From the NCBI GenBank assembly GCA_023229765.1, contig JALNYO010000032.1, forward strand, positions 1 to 45,529: a stretch of DNA of 45,529 nucleotides, given 5' to 3'. Within the stretch, counting starts at the first letter, position 1; each line of letters starts with the position of its first letter. The translations under genes were made by a program, and so were the position numbers. The notes under the pieces were generated by a model. The model saw nothing but the letters and a program-made list of their open reading frames with translations. It had not been told where the DNA came from and made no database searches. Positions 25,641-34,293 of this stretch are shown in pieces. The DNA is from Syntrophales bacterium (GTDB taxonomy: Bacteria; Desulfobacterota; Syntrophia; Syntrophales; UBA5619).

Positions 25641-26645
25641 TCAGGGTGCGTCAATTTTTCTTTTAAGCAGCGTCGCCCCGTATTTCCTCATAGCCGCATG
25701 ATATTCCGGTATGTCATGACCGCAGTCCTTGATACGAAACAACTGCACGGTCGGAGGCTGTTTGTTCTCGCATTCATTGGATTCTCGTTCTTTTCCCCTG
25801 AACTTGGGAATGACGAATCCAAAAAGATCATACACCTTATCCCTGAATCTTCTGGGAATGATCTCCGTAACAGGATCGTTTTCACCGATATAAACGGTTG
25901 CCTCAAAACAATCGGCAGCGCAAAGAGCGGTGGTGAGCTTCTCGTCATAGCCGGTTTCTGTGGAGCCTGGGGCGCCCAGTATGTGAATCTCGCGCGCCAT
26001 GATCAGAACGGACGCGCCGTTATAATTCTTAAAAACATCGGCAAACAGGCTGTGTAGATCGGCCTTCAGAAACACAAAGACCTTGGCGCTGATATCCCTG
26101 TTGAAGAGAGGTATGCCGCGATTAACGCCGATGGCATAGAGAATTTCAAATATCTTCGGCGCCTCTTTGCTGCCTGTAAGAATCAAACTGTATGGGTTTC
26201 CCCAGGCGTCCGCCATCCCTTCTTTTAGAGCTTCTTCGGCGTTTTTTGCTGTCTCCCCTATGCCCAGACCCAGAAGGTTCCTGCCAAAAACACAGTTGTT
26301 GAGGGTCAGAGCATCCTTTTTATTAAGGAATTCCTCAATGAGACGCTTATCCTCATTGTCCGGCCAGCGGGCGTGGTCTTCACCAAAACGGTCCATCAGA
26401 CGCTCCAGGGCATCATAGAAGCGCGCCGTTCGTTCCCGATCAGCTCTGCGTTCTTTTAACAGATCCGTTTTTCTGGCCATTACAGGGTCGTCCTTATCAT
26501 ACGTATTGGCCGATGTTTGACAAGGGTTTCCTGAATAGATGGCCGTCACGATCACAGCCAGGCAGGAGACTATGATGATGGTGTTTATTAATCGCGCTTT
26601 CGGTTGATCAACTCGACAATGCAAGCTTAATGGCCCCTTCCTCAA
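25641..26645 (-). CDS. Uncharacterised single-pass membrane-anchored protein
   Basis: Not recognised. About 334 residues. One hydrophobic segment (LINTIIIVSCLAVIVTAIY, about 20-38) would anchor it with the bulk in the periplasm. The body is helical and charged at first (KERRADRERTARFYDALERL) and mixed alpha/beta later. Cysteines cluster at CAADCFEATVY, with others in NNCVFG, NECENK and KDCGHD, which suggests disulphides. Start is TTG at 26645; a second TTG at 26624 sits behind AGGAAGGGG and may be the true start. It lies 97 bases upstream of the thioesterase gene and probably belongs to the cluster. Confidence 0.6.
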   Translation of the reverse strand: MRKGPLSLHCRVDQPKARLINTIIIVSCLAVIVTAIYSGNPCQTSANTYDKDDPVMARKTDLLKERRADRERTARFYDALERLMDRFGEDHARWPDNEDKRLIEEFLNKKDALTLNNCVFGRNLLGLGIGETAKNAEEALKEGMADAWGNPYSLILTGSKEAPKIFEILYAIGVNRGIPLFNRDISAKVFVFLKADLHSLFADVFKNYNGASVLIMAREIHILGAPGSTETGYDEKLTTALCAADCFEATVYIGENDPVTEIIPRRFRDKVYDLFGFVIPKFRGKERESNECENKQPPTVQLFRIKDCGHDIPEYHAAMRKYGATLLKRKIDAP

Positions 26646-26749
26646 GGCATTATGGAATGGCTATGGTTTGTTAGAGCTGGAACAGATGCATCGATCCTCT
26701 TTACGAAATTAATATCAATGATATAACCGTAAAAACCGCGCACAAAGGC

Positions 26750-27352
26750 TTACCACGCCGGCGTAATGCTCATGATTACGCCGCCGACGCCTGCCGAAAA
26801 ACCTCGTCCTGTGGAGATGACATAGATTTCCTGAGTTTCTTCTCCGTTGGTGCGGGAAAAATAACTTATCGCCCCCGTTGCAACCTCCCACGCCGTTGCG
26901 GTTCTTACACCGCCCTTGTAGCGGCCGCCGAAGTTTTCTTCATCAACCCGGCCGATCACCAAGCCAATTCCCCATTGCGCGGATCCGCCGATCATGGCGC
27001 CGACACCCAGGCTGTTCAGCAAAACAGGGGCAGCCTGCCGACCGCCGACAAAACTTATTAATCCGTCGCCCGCCATATATTTCACAAAAATCCCTCCTTC
27101 GCCGGAAGAGTACGCGAAAACCGCGCCGACACCCATAGAATCTATGACATTGCTCAGGGCAGAGTCTTCCAGCTCAGTTTTTAGCCTTTTTTTCAGTTCA
27201 TAGCTCACATCGCGGGTGATTTCCATCCGATTCATGAGCAACCTGGCCTCAAACTCGATGGCTTCTCTGGTAAAACCGGCGGCAAAACAGTCAGCGGACA
27301 GAAAAGAGATTACCAGTATCATGCCTATATATAAGAAAATCAAACGTCTCAT
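26750..27352 (-). CDS. Secreted glycine-rich protein, possibly SYLF/Ysc84-like
   Basis: 200 residues with a clear signal peptide (MRRLIFLYIGMILVISF ... CFAAG). A charged helical region (about 28-65) is followed by a glycine-rich, beta-like domain with repeating G-hydrophobic patterns (GVGAVFAYSSGEGGIFVKY, GVGAMIGGSAQWGIGLVIG, GFSAGVGGVIMSI). This is reminiscent of the lipid-binding SYLF domain, but I cannot assign it firmly. Its location at the edge of a lipid cluster, in the periplasm, would suit a lipid-binding role. Divergent from the acyltransferase gene at 27534. Confidence 0.6.
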   Translation of the reverse strand: MRRLIFLYIGMILVISFLSADCFAAGFTREAIEFEARLLMNRMEITRDVSYELKKRLKTELEDSALSNVIDSMGVGAVFAYSSGEGGIFVKYMAGDGLISFVGGRQAAPVLLNSLGVGAMIGGSAQWGIGLVIGRVDEENFGGRYKGGVRTATAWEVATGAISYFSRTNGEETQEIYVISTGRGFSAGVGGVIMSITPAW

Positions 27353-27497
27353 CGGTCAGCACCAACACATTCCTGAAAATATCAAACAAGCAGCCAGTAT
27401 CTTTAAGATGACTTTTGCAGCGGAAAAACATACATGGCATCTTACTCAAACGGATTTTTGAAATCAATGAAATAGTTTTCCATTAAGCAATATCCGC

Positions 27498-27526
27498 TGG
27501 ACAAACTAATTCATTTATGATGATAT
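27498..27526 (+). promoter_or_regulatory. Possible promoter of the 27534-34066 operon
   Basis: TGGACA (27498-27503), 17-base spacer, TGATAT (27521-27526). The flank GCAATATCC ... GACAAACTAA resembles GCAAGTATCC ... GACAAGCTAA at the 22745 promoter. If used, the mRNA would be nearly leaderless for the ATG at 27534. Confidence 0.4.
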
Positions 27527-27533
27527 TTCCACC

Positions 27534-28421
27534 ATGTGGCATTCAGTGAAGATAGTGGCAAACAACCTACTGTACTGGCTCGGGCGCAATTTTGGCATCT
27601 GGGTCATCCGGCTTGTGGCGTGGGTCATTGCGGCAGGCTATTTCTTTTTTGCTCCCCAGCGGGTGCGGGCCGGTCTTGCGTTTTATCGAGCGGCTTTTAA
27701 CGATCGAGGCCGCCTGTTTCATCTGAACTGCGTCTGGCGGCAGTTCCACGATCAGGCGCAAAGCTACTGCGACGAAATTGCCTTTTCTTTCGGCGGTCCC
27801 TTGAATTACACGAACGAAGGCCGCGTTCATATAGAGGAGGCAGTCCGAACCGGAAAGGGTGGAATTATCGTCATATCGCATATCGGCAATTGGGGTATCG
27901 CCGCCCGCATCCTCAGGCGGGGTGGTTTTAAGGTGATGCTCATCATGGGCGAACGGGAGGCCAGGTTGGTTGCCAAAAAACACCGTGAAGAACTTGAAAA
28001 AGCTGGCCTGAAAATCCTTGTCTCCCAACCGGGAGATACGGACTCCCTTTTTACGGGTATAGAAGCCTTGAAATTTATCCGTGGGGGGGGGATTCTTTGT
28101 ATTGCCGGCGATATAGGCTGGACGGACCCGGGCTCTCGCCTTAAGGCTGCCTTCTTTGGCCGCCCCATTTTTTTACCCGCAGGACCCCACACCCTGGCTT
28201 TGGTGTCCGGTGCGCCAATATTGACATTATTCACTTTTCGGCTCGGCAGAGGCAAATACAGGTTCCAAATCCTGCCGCCGAGATATGTCAAAGCGGCGTC
28301 GAGAGAAAAAAGAAACGACGCCATCAAGGAGTCGGCGCAAATTTACGCTTCAAATCTGCAGGAGGCTGTGGAACAATACCCCTATCAGTGGCATGTATTT
28401 GAATCGTTTTTTGAACGCTAA
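27534..28421 (+). CDS. LpxL/HtrB-like lysophospholipid acyltransferase, acidic catalytic residue absent
   Basis: A 295-residue inner-membrane acyltransferase of the lipid A late-acyltransferase superfamily, with an N-terminal hydrophobic region (about 20-40). The active-site segment is VISHIGNWGIAAR: His116, Gly118, Asn119 and Trp120 match the HxGNWE motif, but the acidic residue of the HX4(D/E) dyad is Gly121. GDIGWTDPGSRLKAAFFGR near 200 corresponds to the QDxxxxGxxVxFFG block. PYQWHVFESFF at the end is the usual PEQWxWxHxR position. No ribosome-binding site is visible before the ATG. First gene of a four-gene plus-strand operon. Confidence 0.82.
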   Translation: MWHSVKIVANNLLYWLGRNFGIWVIRLVAWVIAAGYFFFAPQRVRAGLAFYRAAFNDRGRLFHLNCVWRQFHDQAQSYCDEIAFSFGGPLNYTNEGRVHIEEAVRTGKGGIIVISHIGNWGIAARILRRGGFKVMLIMGEREARLVAKKHREELEKAGLKILVSQPGDTDSLFTGIEALKFIRGGGILCIAGDIGWTDPGSRLKAAFFGRPIFLPAGPHTLALVSGAPILTLFTFRLGRGKYRFQILPPRYVKAASREKRNDAIKESAQIYASNLQEAVEQYPYQWHVFESFFER

Positions 28422-28440
28422 ATTGAATGAGGGATAGTCG

Positions 28441-30165
28441 ATGACGCAGAAACGTTTAATGGAAGCCCTGGCTCTGGGCAGTGAAAAGGTTGTGGCTTGG
28501 GCGGATATTCTGGACAGAATAAACGTATTTCCCGTCCCGGACGGCGACACGGGCCGCAATTTGGTTATCAGCCTGGCGCCTTTCAAGCAGAAAAACGCCG
28601 TTCTGCCAGATCTCACCAGGGCCTTGATGATGAACGCCCGGGGAAATTCCGGCAATATCGTGGCGTGCTTCATGTCCGGTTTTCTTACCAGCCAGGGAAT
28701 GACCGATCTGGCAATTCCCTGCCGCAAAGGACGCGATCGGGCATACCAAACTGTACCCGATCCCAAACCTGGCACCATCCTTGAGTTTTTTGACGTCCTC
28801 GCTGACTCGTTGCAAAAAAATCCCCAGGACCCTGAGGGGTTGTGGCTGGATCGGGTCATGATCGACCTGGAAGAGGCGGTAAAGGAGACATCCACGGTCC
28901 TGCCGGAAATCAGAAAAGCCGGTGTTGTGGATGCCGGCGCCCTGGCCATGTTTGTCTTTTTCGACGCCAGTCTGAAATATCTGGCCGGTCGCGATCCGAT
29001 GCCCGACGGCCTGGGCGGAAAATTCAAAGATTTTCTCAACCCGGCAGCTCTCTCCGAGGCAAAGGCTGAAGGCTTTTGTGTGGACGCCATTCTCAGGAGA
29101 GAAGCGATTAAAGGTGGCTCCTCCAACCTGTCTGCGCTCGGCGAATCCTTATTGATGGTTGAGGACAACGGATATCTGAAACTGCACTTTCACGCCGGAA
29201 ATACCAGGGAGGCCAAAAAGCGGCTGGAAGGGCTGGGCAATATTGTGGCCTGGGCGGAAGAAGATATGGTCGAGCAGGCCCGCCGTTTCTCCCGTGGGGG
29301 GCGCAAACAGGCGATTCATATCATGACCGATGCCGCCGGCTCCATGACGAGGGACGACGCCATTGAACTCAATGTCACCCTGCTGAACAGCTACATTACC
29401 GTCGGCGATTTGTGCCTGCCCGAGACCTATCACGATCCCCTCAACATGCTGGCAGCCATGCGCCAAGGGGTTAAGGCCTCCACGTCACAGGCCTCAACCT
29501 TTGAAAAGTATCAGCAGTATCAAAAAGTTTTAAGCCTTTTCCCCCGCATCCTTTATCTCTGCGTGGGTTCCGTTTATACAGGAAACTACGGCGTTATTAT
29601 GGATTGGAAAAAAAAACACGACCCTGAAGGAAGGCTGACAGTAATCGACACCGGCATTGCCTCAGGGAAGCTTGGTCTTGCGGCGCGCGCCGTTGCCGAA
29701 TTCAGCCTGGATACTGACGATCCCGACGCGGTTATCCGCTATGCCAAAAAGGCTGTGGAAGAGTGTGAAGAATATATTTTTTTAGACAAGCTGCAGTATC
29801 TTGTCGCTGGTGGGCGCATGTCCAAAACGGGCGCATTCTTCGGAGACATGCTGCATGTCAAACCAATAGTTACCCCGATGCCTGGAGGCGTCGTCAAGGT
29901 GGGCATCGCCAGAAACGCCAACGATCAGTTGACCTTTGCCTTTAAACACCTGAGTGAGTTTATGAATAACCACACCGATGCCGTCATCATGCTGGAATAT
30001 ACGGATAACATGGACTGGATGAAAGACCACGTCGAAGGCCCCATCCGCAAGCAGTATCCTCAGGCACGCATTATTCTTCAGCAGATATCGCTCACGTCCA
30101 GCGTTCATATGGGACCGGGCACATGGGCCATTGCTTTTTTACCGAAAAAGACCAGATCCCTTTAG
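28441..30165 (+). CDS. DhaL (DAK2)-DegV fusion, fatty-acid-kinase-like protein
   Basis: 574 residues joining two proteins that are separate in Gram-positive fatty-acid kinase. Residues 1-200 form a DhaL/FakA-type ATP-binding domain: NVFPVPDGDTGRN at 28-40 with Mg2+-binding aspartates and ARGNSGN at 66-72. About 200-280 is a linker like the FakA middle domain. From about 288 a DegV/FakB fatty-acid-binding domain follows (IMTDAAGSM, STSQAS near 350, DTGIASGK, LVAGGRMSK, HVKPIVTP, and HMGPGTWAIAF at the end). It should bind a fatty acid and phosphorylate its carboxylate to acyl-phosphate, the donor for PlsY. It starts 20 bases after the acyltransferase gene. Confidence 0.85.
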   Translation: MTQKRLMEALALGSEKVVAWADILDRINVFPVPDGDTGRNLVISLAPFKQKNAVLPDLTRALMMNARGNSGNIVACFMSGFLTSQGMTDLAIPCRKGRDRAYQTVPDPKPGTILEFFDVLADSLQKNPQDPEGLWLDRVMIDLEEAVKETSTVLPEIRKAGVVDAGALAMFVFFDASLKYLAGRDPMPDGLGGKFKDFLNPAALSEAKAEGFCVDAILRREAIKGGSSNLSALGESLLMVEDNGYLKLHFHAGNTREAKKRLEGLGNIVAWAEEDMVEQARRFSRGGRKQAIHIMTDAAGSMTRDDAIELNVTLLNSYITVGDLCLPETYHDPLNMLAAMRQGVKASTSQASTFEKYQQYQKVLSLFPRILYLCVGSVYTGNYGVIMDWKKKHDPEGRLTVIDTGIASGKLGLAARAVAEFSLDTDDPDAVIRYAKKAVEECEEYIFLDKLQYLVAGGRMSKTGAFFGDMLHVKPIVTPMPGGVVKVGIARNANDQLTFAFKHLSEFMNNHTDAVIMLEYTDNMDWMKDHVEGPIRKQYPQARIILQQISLTSSVHMGPGTWAIAFLPKKTRSL

Positions 30166-30179
30166 GAGGAAGATTTGCC

Positions 30180-30965
30180 ATGTGGGTGACGTTTGTTCGT
30201 CGCATCAAGGGCGCTGTCATGTTGGCCCTCTTCGGACTATTTTTTGTGGGCATCCTCCTGGAACTGGTTTTTGTTTTTCCGGTTTTATGGCTGCTGTCCC
30301 GGCTAAGCGGATCCCGGCCCTGCCAGATGCAGAACGTCCACCGTTTTCTGTTCGGAATTTGGCTTTTCCTGCTCAATGTATTCGGCCTTCTTTGTGAAAA
30401 ACCCCCTATCGGCAGTCTTTATAATGGCCCCTGCCTGATTGTCGCCAATCACCCCGGACTATTCGACGTCCTTTTCCTCATCCGCCGCATCCCGGTGCTG
30501 TCCATGATCGTCAAAAGCAGCCTGGCCGTTGATTTACCCCTCGGCAAGATTTTCAAACTGTCCGGCTACATCCCCGCCCCGAAGGCAGGCAATGTGAGCC
30601 CCGTCGCCACACTTCTGCAAGCCAGGGACATGATACAGACGGGCTATAAATTCCTGATTTTCCCGGAGGGCACCCGCTCGCCCCAAGGCGGGCTCCACCC
30701 CTTCAAGCATGGCCTGTTCAGGCTGGCCCGTATGGCAAACGTACCGATTCAGCCGATGCTCATCAGGAACGATCCGCCCTTCTTCACCCATGGGGACAAG
30801 TGGCGCTATCCGCCCTTTGCAACATCCGCTATCCAACTGGAATTCTGGGAGCCGCTGGCGCCTCCCGAATACGGTCAAGAACGGCAGTATGCCGAGAGGC
30901 TGGAGACGCGCTACCGGGAAGCCCTGGGATTGACGGTACATGAGGGGAGGCGAGCCAGCGATTGA
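30180..30965 (+). CDS. 1-acyl-glycerol-3-phosphate acyltransferase (PlsC-like)
   Basis: About 261 residues. An N-terminal membrane segment (about 8-40) precedes the catalytic NHPGLFDVLFL, where His91 and Asp96 form the HX4D dyad. FPEGTRSPQGGLHPFKHG near 161 is the glycerophosphate-binding motif. It would place the second acyl chain on lysophosphatidate or a related acceptor. Start ATG at 30180 is preceded by AGGAGG. Its stop overlaps the TTG start of the exporter gene (TTGA). Confidence 0.9.
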   Translation: MWVTFVRRIKGAVMLALFGLFFVGILLELVFVFPVLWLLSRLSGSRPCQMQNVHRFLFGIWLFLLNVFGLLCEKPPIGSLYNGPCLIVANHPGLFDVLFLIRRIPVLSMIVKSSLAVDLPLGKIFKLSGYIPAPKAGNVSPVATLLQARDMIQTGYKFLIFPEGTRSPQGGLHPFKHGLFRLARMANVPIQPMLIRNDPPFFTHGDKWRYPPFATSAIQLEFWEPLAPPEYGQERQYAERLETRYREALGLTVHEGRRASD

Positions 30966-33900
30966 AGAGATTTACAAAATTGAGGCGCTATTCCCTCCGC
31001 TGGCCCTTTGTGATCATCGTCGTCCTGGCCGTCATTGCCCTTGCCTGGAGCACGCAAAAACGCCTCTCGATTGAGACGAATATCATCAATGCCCTGCCCG
31101 GCAATGACCCGGTGATTGCCGACGCGCGTTTTGTCATCTCCCATCATCCCCTCCAGGACCGGATCGTCGTCGATCTCAGTTGCCGTCCCCACGATATGGG
31201 ACTTTTGCTGGAAGGGGCCTCCCTGGTTGAAAAAAGGCTTCGGGAAAGCGGCCTCTTCCGACAAGTCGGTATGGATGAGGCATTCCAGCATTACCCGGAG
31301 CTGGCGACGGTCATTTCGCAGCATCTTCCGGTACTGTTCACGGCCAAAGAATTAGATGCAGGCGTCAAACCGCTCCTCGATTTTCAGCAGATGCAGTTAC
31401 AGCTTCAGACTCAGGCCAATCTACTCCAAAACTTCGAGGGCATCGGCCAAACTGATCTAATCGCCCGAGATCCGCTGGCGTTACGCAACCTGGTACTGAG
31501 CCGCCTGGCCCCCCTTGCCCCCGGCAGGGGAATCAAAATTCAACGCGGACGTCTTGTTTCCGCTGACGGCCAGCATCTCCTGCTTATGGCCGAACCGGCG
31601 CCCCCTGCCCTTTCCTCTCCCTTTGCGCATCAGGCAGACGCGCTTTTCACTGCAATTTCCGCCTCTCTTGAAAAAACCTATGCGGCAAAAGGCGTCTCTT
31701 TTGCCGTAACACCCATGGGCGCCTACCGGGCCGCTCTGGACAATGAAACAGCCGCCAAGAGCGACACCCGGAGGGCCGTGCTTTTTTCCACGCTGGCCAT
31801 TTGTCTTTTGCTCATCTTCGGCTTTCCCCGGCCGTTCATCGGCATGCTGGCATTATTGCCGGCCCTGGCGGGAACCATCGTGGCTCTTTTCGTTTATTCC
31901 CTTTTTGAGAAAAGCATCTCCATGCTGGCTATCGGCTTCGGCGGCGCCATCATTTCCTTTACCGTTGACTATGGCATTGCCTACCTCCTTTTCCTGGATC
32001 GTCCCTACGAAACGCACGGCCTGGAAGCATCCCGCGAGGTCTGGACCCTGGGCGCACTGGCCATGCTGACTACAGCAGTCAGCTTTGCCTTCCTGTTTTT
32101 GAGCGGATTCCCCGCTCTGACCCAGCTTGGCATCTTTGCCGCCCTGGGCGTTTTATTTACCTTTATTTTCGTTCATGCCGTATATCCCTTCGTTTTTCCC
32201 AAAATGCCTGCTGCCCGTCGCCAAAGTTTTGCCCCCTTACGGAAAGCGGTAAAGGCGTTAATGTCTGCAGGGCCGCAGGGAAAAGCCTGGGCGGCGATAG
32301 CCTTGTTTGTGGTAATGCTTTTCTTCGCCAAGCCCGTCTTTCATGTTGATCTCAACGCCATGAACTCCATTTCTCCGGAAACAGCCGCGGCGGAAGAGCA
32401 GATCAGAAATATCTGGGGCGACGTCCTGAACCGGATTTATATTGTAGTGGAAGGCAGAACATTTGCGGACATCAGGCAAAAAGGGGACAGGCTGGCAACC
32501 CAGATTGATGACGAAATGGCGAAGGGAGTGATCTCCACGGCTTTTCTGCCCCCCATGGTTTTTCCGGACAGGCAAAGGGCTGACCAGAATTTTGCCGCCT
32601 GGCGCTCCTTCTGGACGCCGGAGCGGATTACCGCACTGGAGAAAAATCTTGAGCTCGCCTCCCGCAAAGCCGGATTCGCCACCGGTGCTTTTGCGCCTTT
32701 CTCTGCGCAGATTAAGACGCAGGAGGCTGTTGCGTCGGATATTCCCCAGGCCCTGTATCCGCTTATGGGAATTGTGCGAGACAAGGAAGGAAAGGGCTGG
32801 CGAATGTTCGCCACTCTCACGGCGGGACAGCATTATCACGGCGAAACATTCTACAAGCGCTTGACGGCAGAAGGATCGGCAAAAATCTTTGATCCTGCAT
32901 TCTTTGGAGAGCGCCTCGGCGTTATCATCATGAACGGATTCTTCAAGGTACTAATAATTATCGGCCTTTTGACCTTAGTCATCGTTTTTTTATACCTCCT
33001 GGATATTCCCTTGACCCTCATCGCTATAGCGCCTACGGTCTTTTCCCTGGTTTGTACCCTGGGCACCTTGAACCTCATAGGGGCGCCCCTCGGCATTCCG
33101 GTCATCATGATTGCCGCCGTCGTTATCGGCATGGGAACGGATTACGCCCTCTATCTGGTCGTTTCCTGGCAGCGCTACATGGACGATGACCACCCGTCCC
33201 TGGCGCTGATCCGAATATCCGTATTTCTGTCCTTTGCCACTACTTTTCTGGGTTTCGGCGTGTTGTCCCTGGCAACGCACGTCATGCTGAAGAGCATCGG
33301 CCTCACCCTGCTTTTGGGGGTCGGATATTCCTTTCTGGGAGCGGTCACCCTCGTCCCGCCGTTCGCCAAACGTATTTTCGCCACAGCGCCCTGGCCCCAA
33401 GGGACCGTCAAGGCAGGATCAAAGGAACATTTTCAACGCGTTTTAAAACGTTATCGCCACATGGAAGCCTATACCCGCATTTTCGCACGGTTTAAAATCC
33501 TCTTCGATCCCATGTTCCCCCGGTTGGCAGAATTTGTCGGAAAACCCCGGATAATCTTGGATATCGGTTGCGGTTTCGGCGTCCCCGCCGCTTGGCTCCT
33601 TGCCCTTTATCCGGCGGCGCGGGTCATCGGCATTGATCCTGACCGGCGCCGAGTCCACTTTGCCAACCACGTCATTGGCGATCGCGGCGTAATGCAAGTT
33701 GGTCACGCTCCGGCAATACCAGAAATACCCGAAAGGGCAGATACGGCACTTCTTCTCGACATGATTCACATGCTCTCCGATGGGGACCTGCAACTCACAT
33801 TAGAGCGCATCCGCGATCGGATGCTCCCAAGTGGGGAAAGCGTCATGATCCTCCGCTGCATTGTTTCTTCAAAAAATAGTCCCTCCTTGGGACGTTGGCT

Positions 33901-34066
33901 GGAGGGCACCCGACTGCGTTTTAACGGTGGAGTCGTCCGTTTCCGATCGGCCAATGAGGTCGCTCACGCCTTGACACAAGCCGGGTTCCGGATCACCTTA
34001 ACCGAACCGTCCTTTTTCAACAAAGAACTTAGCTGGTTCATCGCGGAACCGACGGATTCTAAATAA
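30962..34066 (+). CDS. MMPL/RND lipid exporter fused to a SAM-dependent methyltransferase
   Basis: 1034 residues. Residues 1 to about 820 are an MMPL/RND-type exporter (COG4258-like): one N-terminal helix, a large periplasmic loop, five helices, a second loop and a final helix bundle. Membrane aspartates Asp336 (FTVDYGIAYLL) and Asp727 (GTDYALYLV) are the proton-relay positions. After MEAYTRIFARF near 835 a class I methyltransferase follows, with motif I LDIGCGFG at 866-873, GIDPDRRRV and LLLDMIHML. The two parts are in one unbroken frame. Start is TTG behind GGGGAGG. The pump would send the finished lipid to the periplasmic LolA. The methyltransferase lies in the cytoplasm and could methylate the product before export. 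Confidence 0.88.
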   Translation: MKRFTKLRRYSLRWPFVIIVVLAVIALAWSTQKRLSIETNIINALPGNDPVIADARFVISHHPLQDRIVVDLSCRPHDMGLLLEGASLVEKRLRESGLFRQVGMDEAFQHYPELATVISQHLPVLFTAKELDAGVKPLLDFQQMQLQLQTQANLLQNFEGIGQTDLIARDPLALRNLVLSRLAPLAPGRGIKIQRGRLVSADGQHLLLMAEPAPPALSSPFAHQADALFTAISASLEKTYAAKGVSFAVTPMGAYRAALDNETAAKSDTRRAVLFSTLAICLLLIFGFPRPFIGMLALLPALAGTIVALFVYSLFEKSISMLAIGFGGAIISFTVDYGIAYLLFLDRPYETHGLEASREVWTLGALAMLTTAVSFAFLFLSGFPALTQLGIFAALGVLFTFIFVHAVYPFVFPKMPAARRQSFAPLRKAVKALMSAGPQGKAWAAIALFVVMLFFAKPVFHVDLNAMNSISPETAAAEEQIRNIWGDVLNRIYIVVEGRTFADIRQKGDRLATQIDDEMAKGVISTAFLPPMVFPDRQRADQNFAAWRSFWTPERITALEKNLELASRKAGFATGAFAPFSAQIKTQEAVASDIPQALYPLMGIVRDKEGKGWRMFATLTAGQHYHGETFYKRLTAEGSAKIFDPAFFGERLGVIIMNGFFKVLIIIGLLTLVIVFLYLLDIPLTLIAIAPTVFSLVCTLGTLNLIGAPLGIPVIMIAAVVIGMGTDYALYLVVSWQRYMDDDHPSLALIRISVFLSFATTFLGFGVLSLATHVMLKSIGLTLLLGVGYSFLGAVTLVPPFAKRIFATAPWPQGTVKAGSKEHFQRVLKRYRHMEAYTRIFARFKILFDPMFPRLAEFVGKPRIILDIGCGFGVPAAWLLALYPAARVIGIDPDRRRVHFANHVIGDRGVMQVGHAPAIPEIPERADTALLLDMIHMLSDGDLQLTLERIRDRMLPSGESVMILRCIVSSKNSPSLGRWLEGTRLRFNGGVVRFRSANEVAHALTQAGFRITLTEPSFFNKELSWFIAEPTDSK

Positions 34067-34111
34067 CCCGGTATTCTAAATCAGTTGCCTCATAAATACT
34101 GCCTAACGAAT

Positions 34112-34243
34112 GAGCCAATTGCAAAACTCCCAACGCTGTCATTCCCGCAACGATTCTGAGCGGGAATCCAGCTTTTAACTATCTGAAATCATGGATGCCC
34201 GACAAAAGCATTCGGGCATGACACGGAGTTTTGCAATTACCTC
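34112..34243. repeat. 132-bp MITE-like palindromic element, copy 2
   Basis: Left end GAGCCAATTGCAAAAC (34112-34127) and right end GTTTTGCAATTACCTC, slightly decayed. Same length and inner TGTCATTCCCG/CGGGCATGACA pair as 719-850. GAAT abuts both ends (34108-34111, 34244-34247). It lies directly downstream of the exporter gene. Confidence 0.85.
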
Positions 34244-34293
34244 GAATTAATTCAGTTTCAATATTGCCATTATCAGTTCCAGAACCCAGAATG

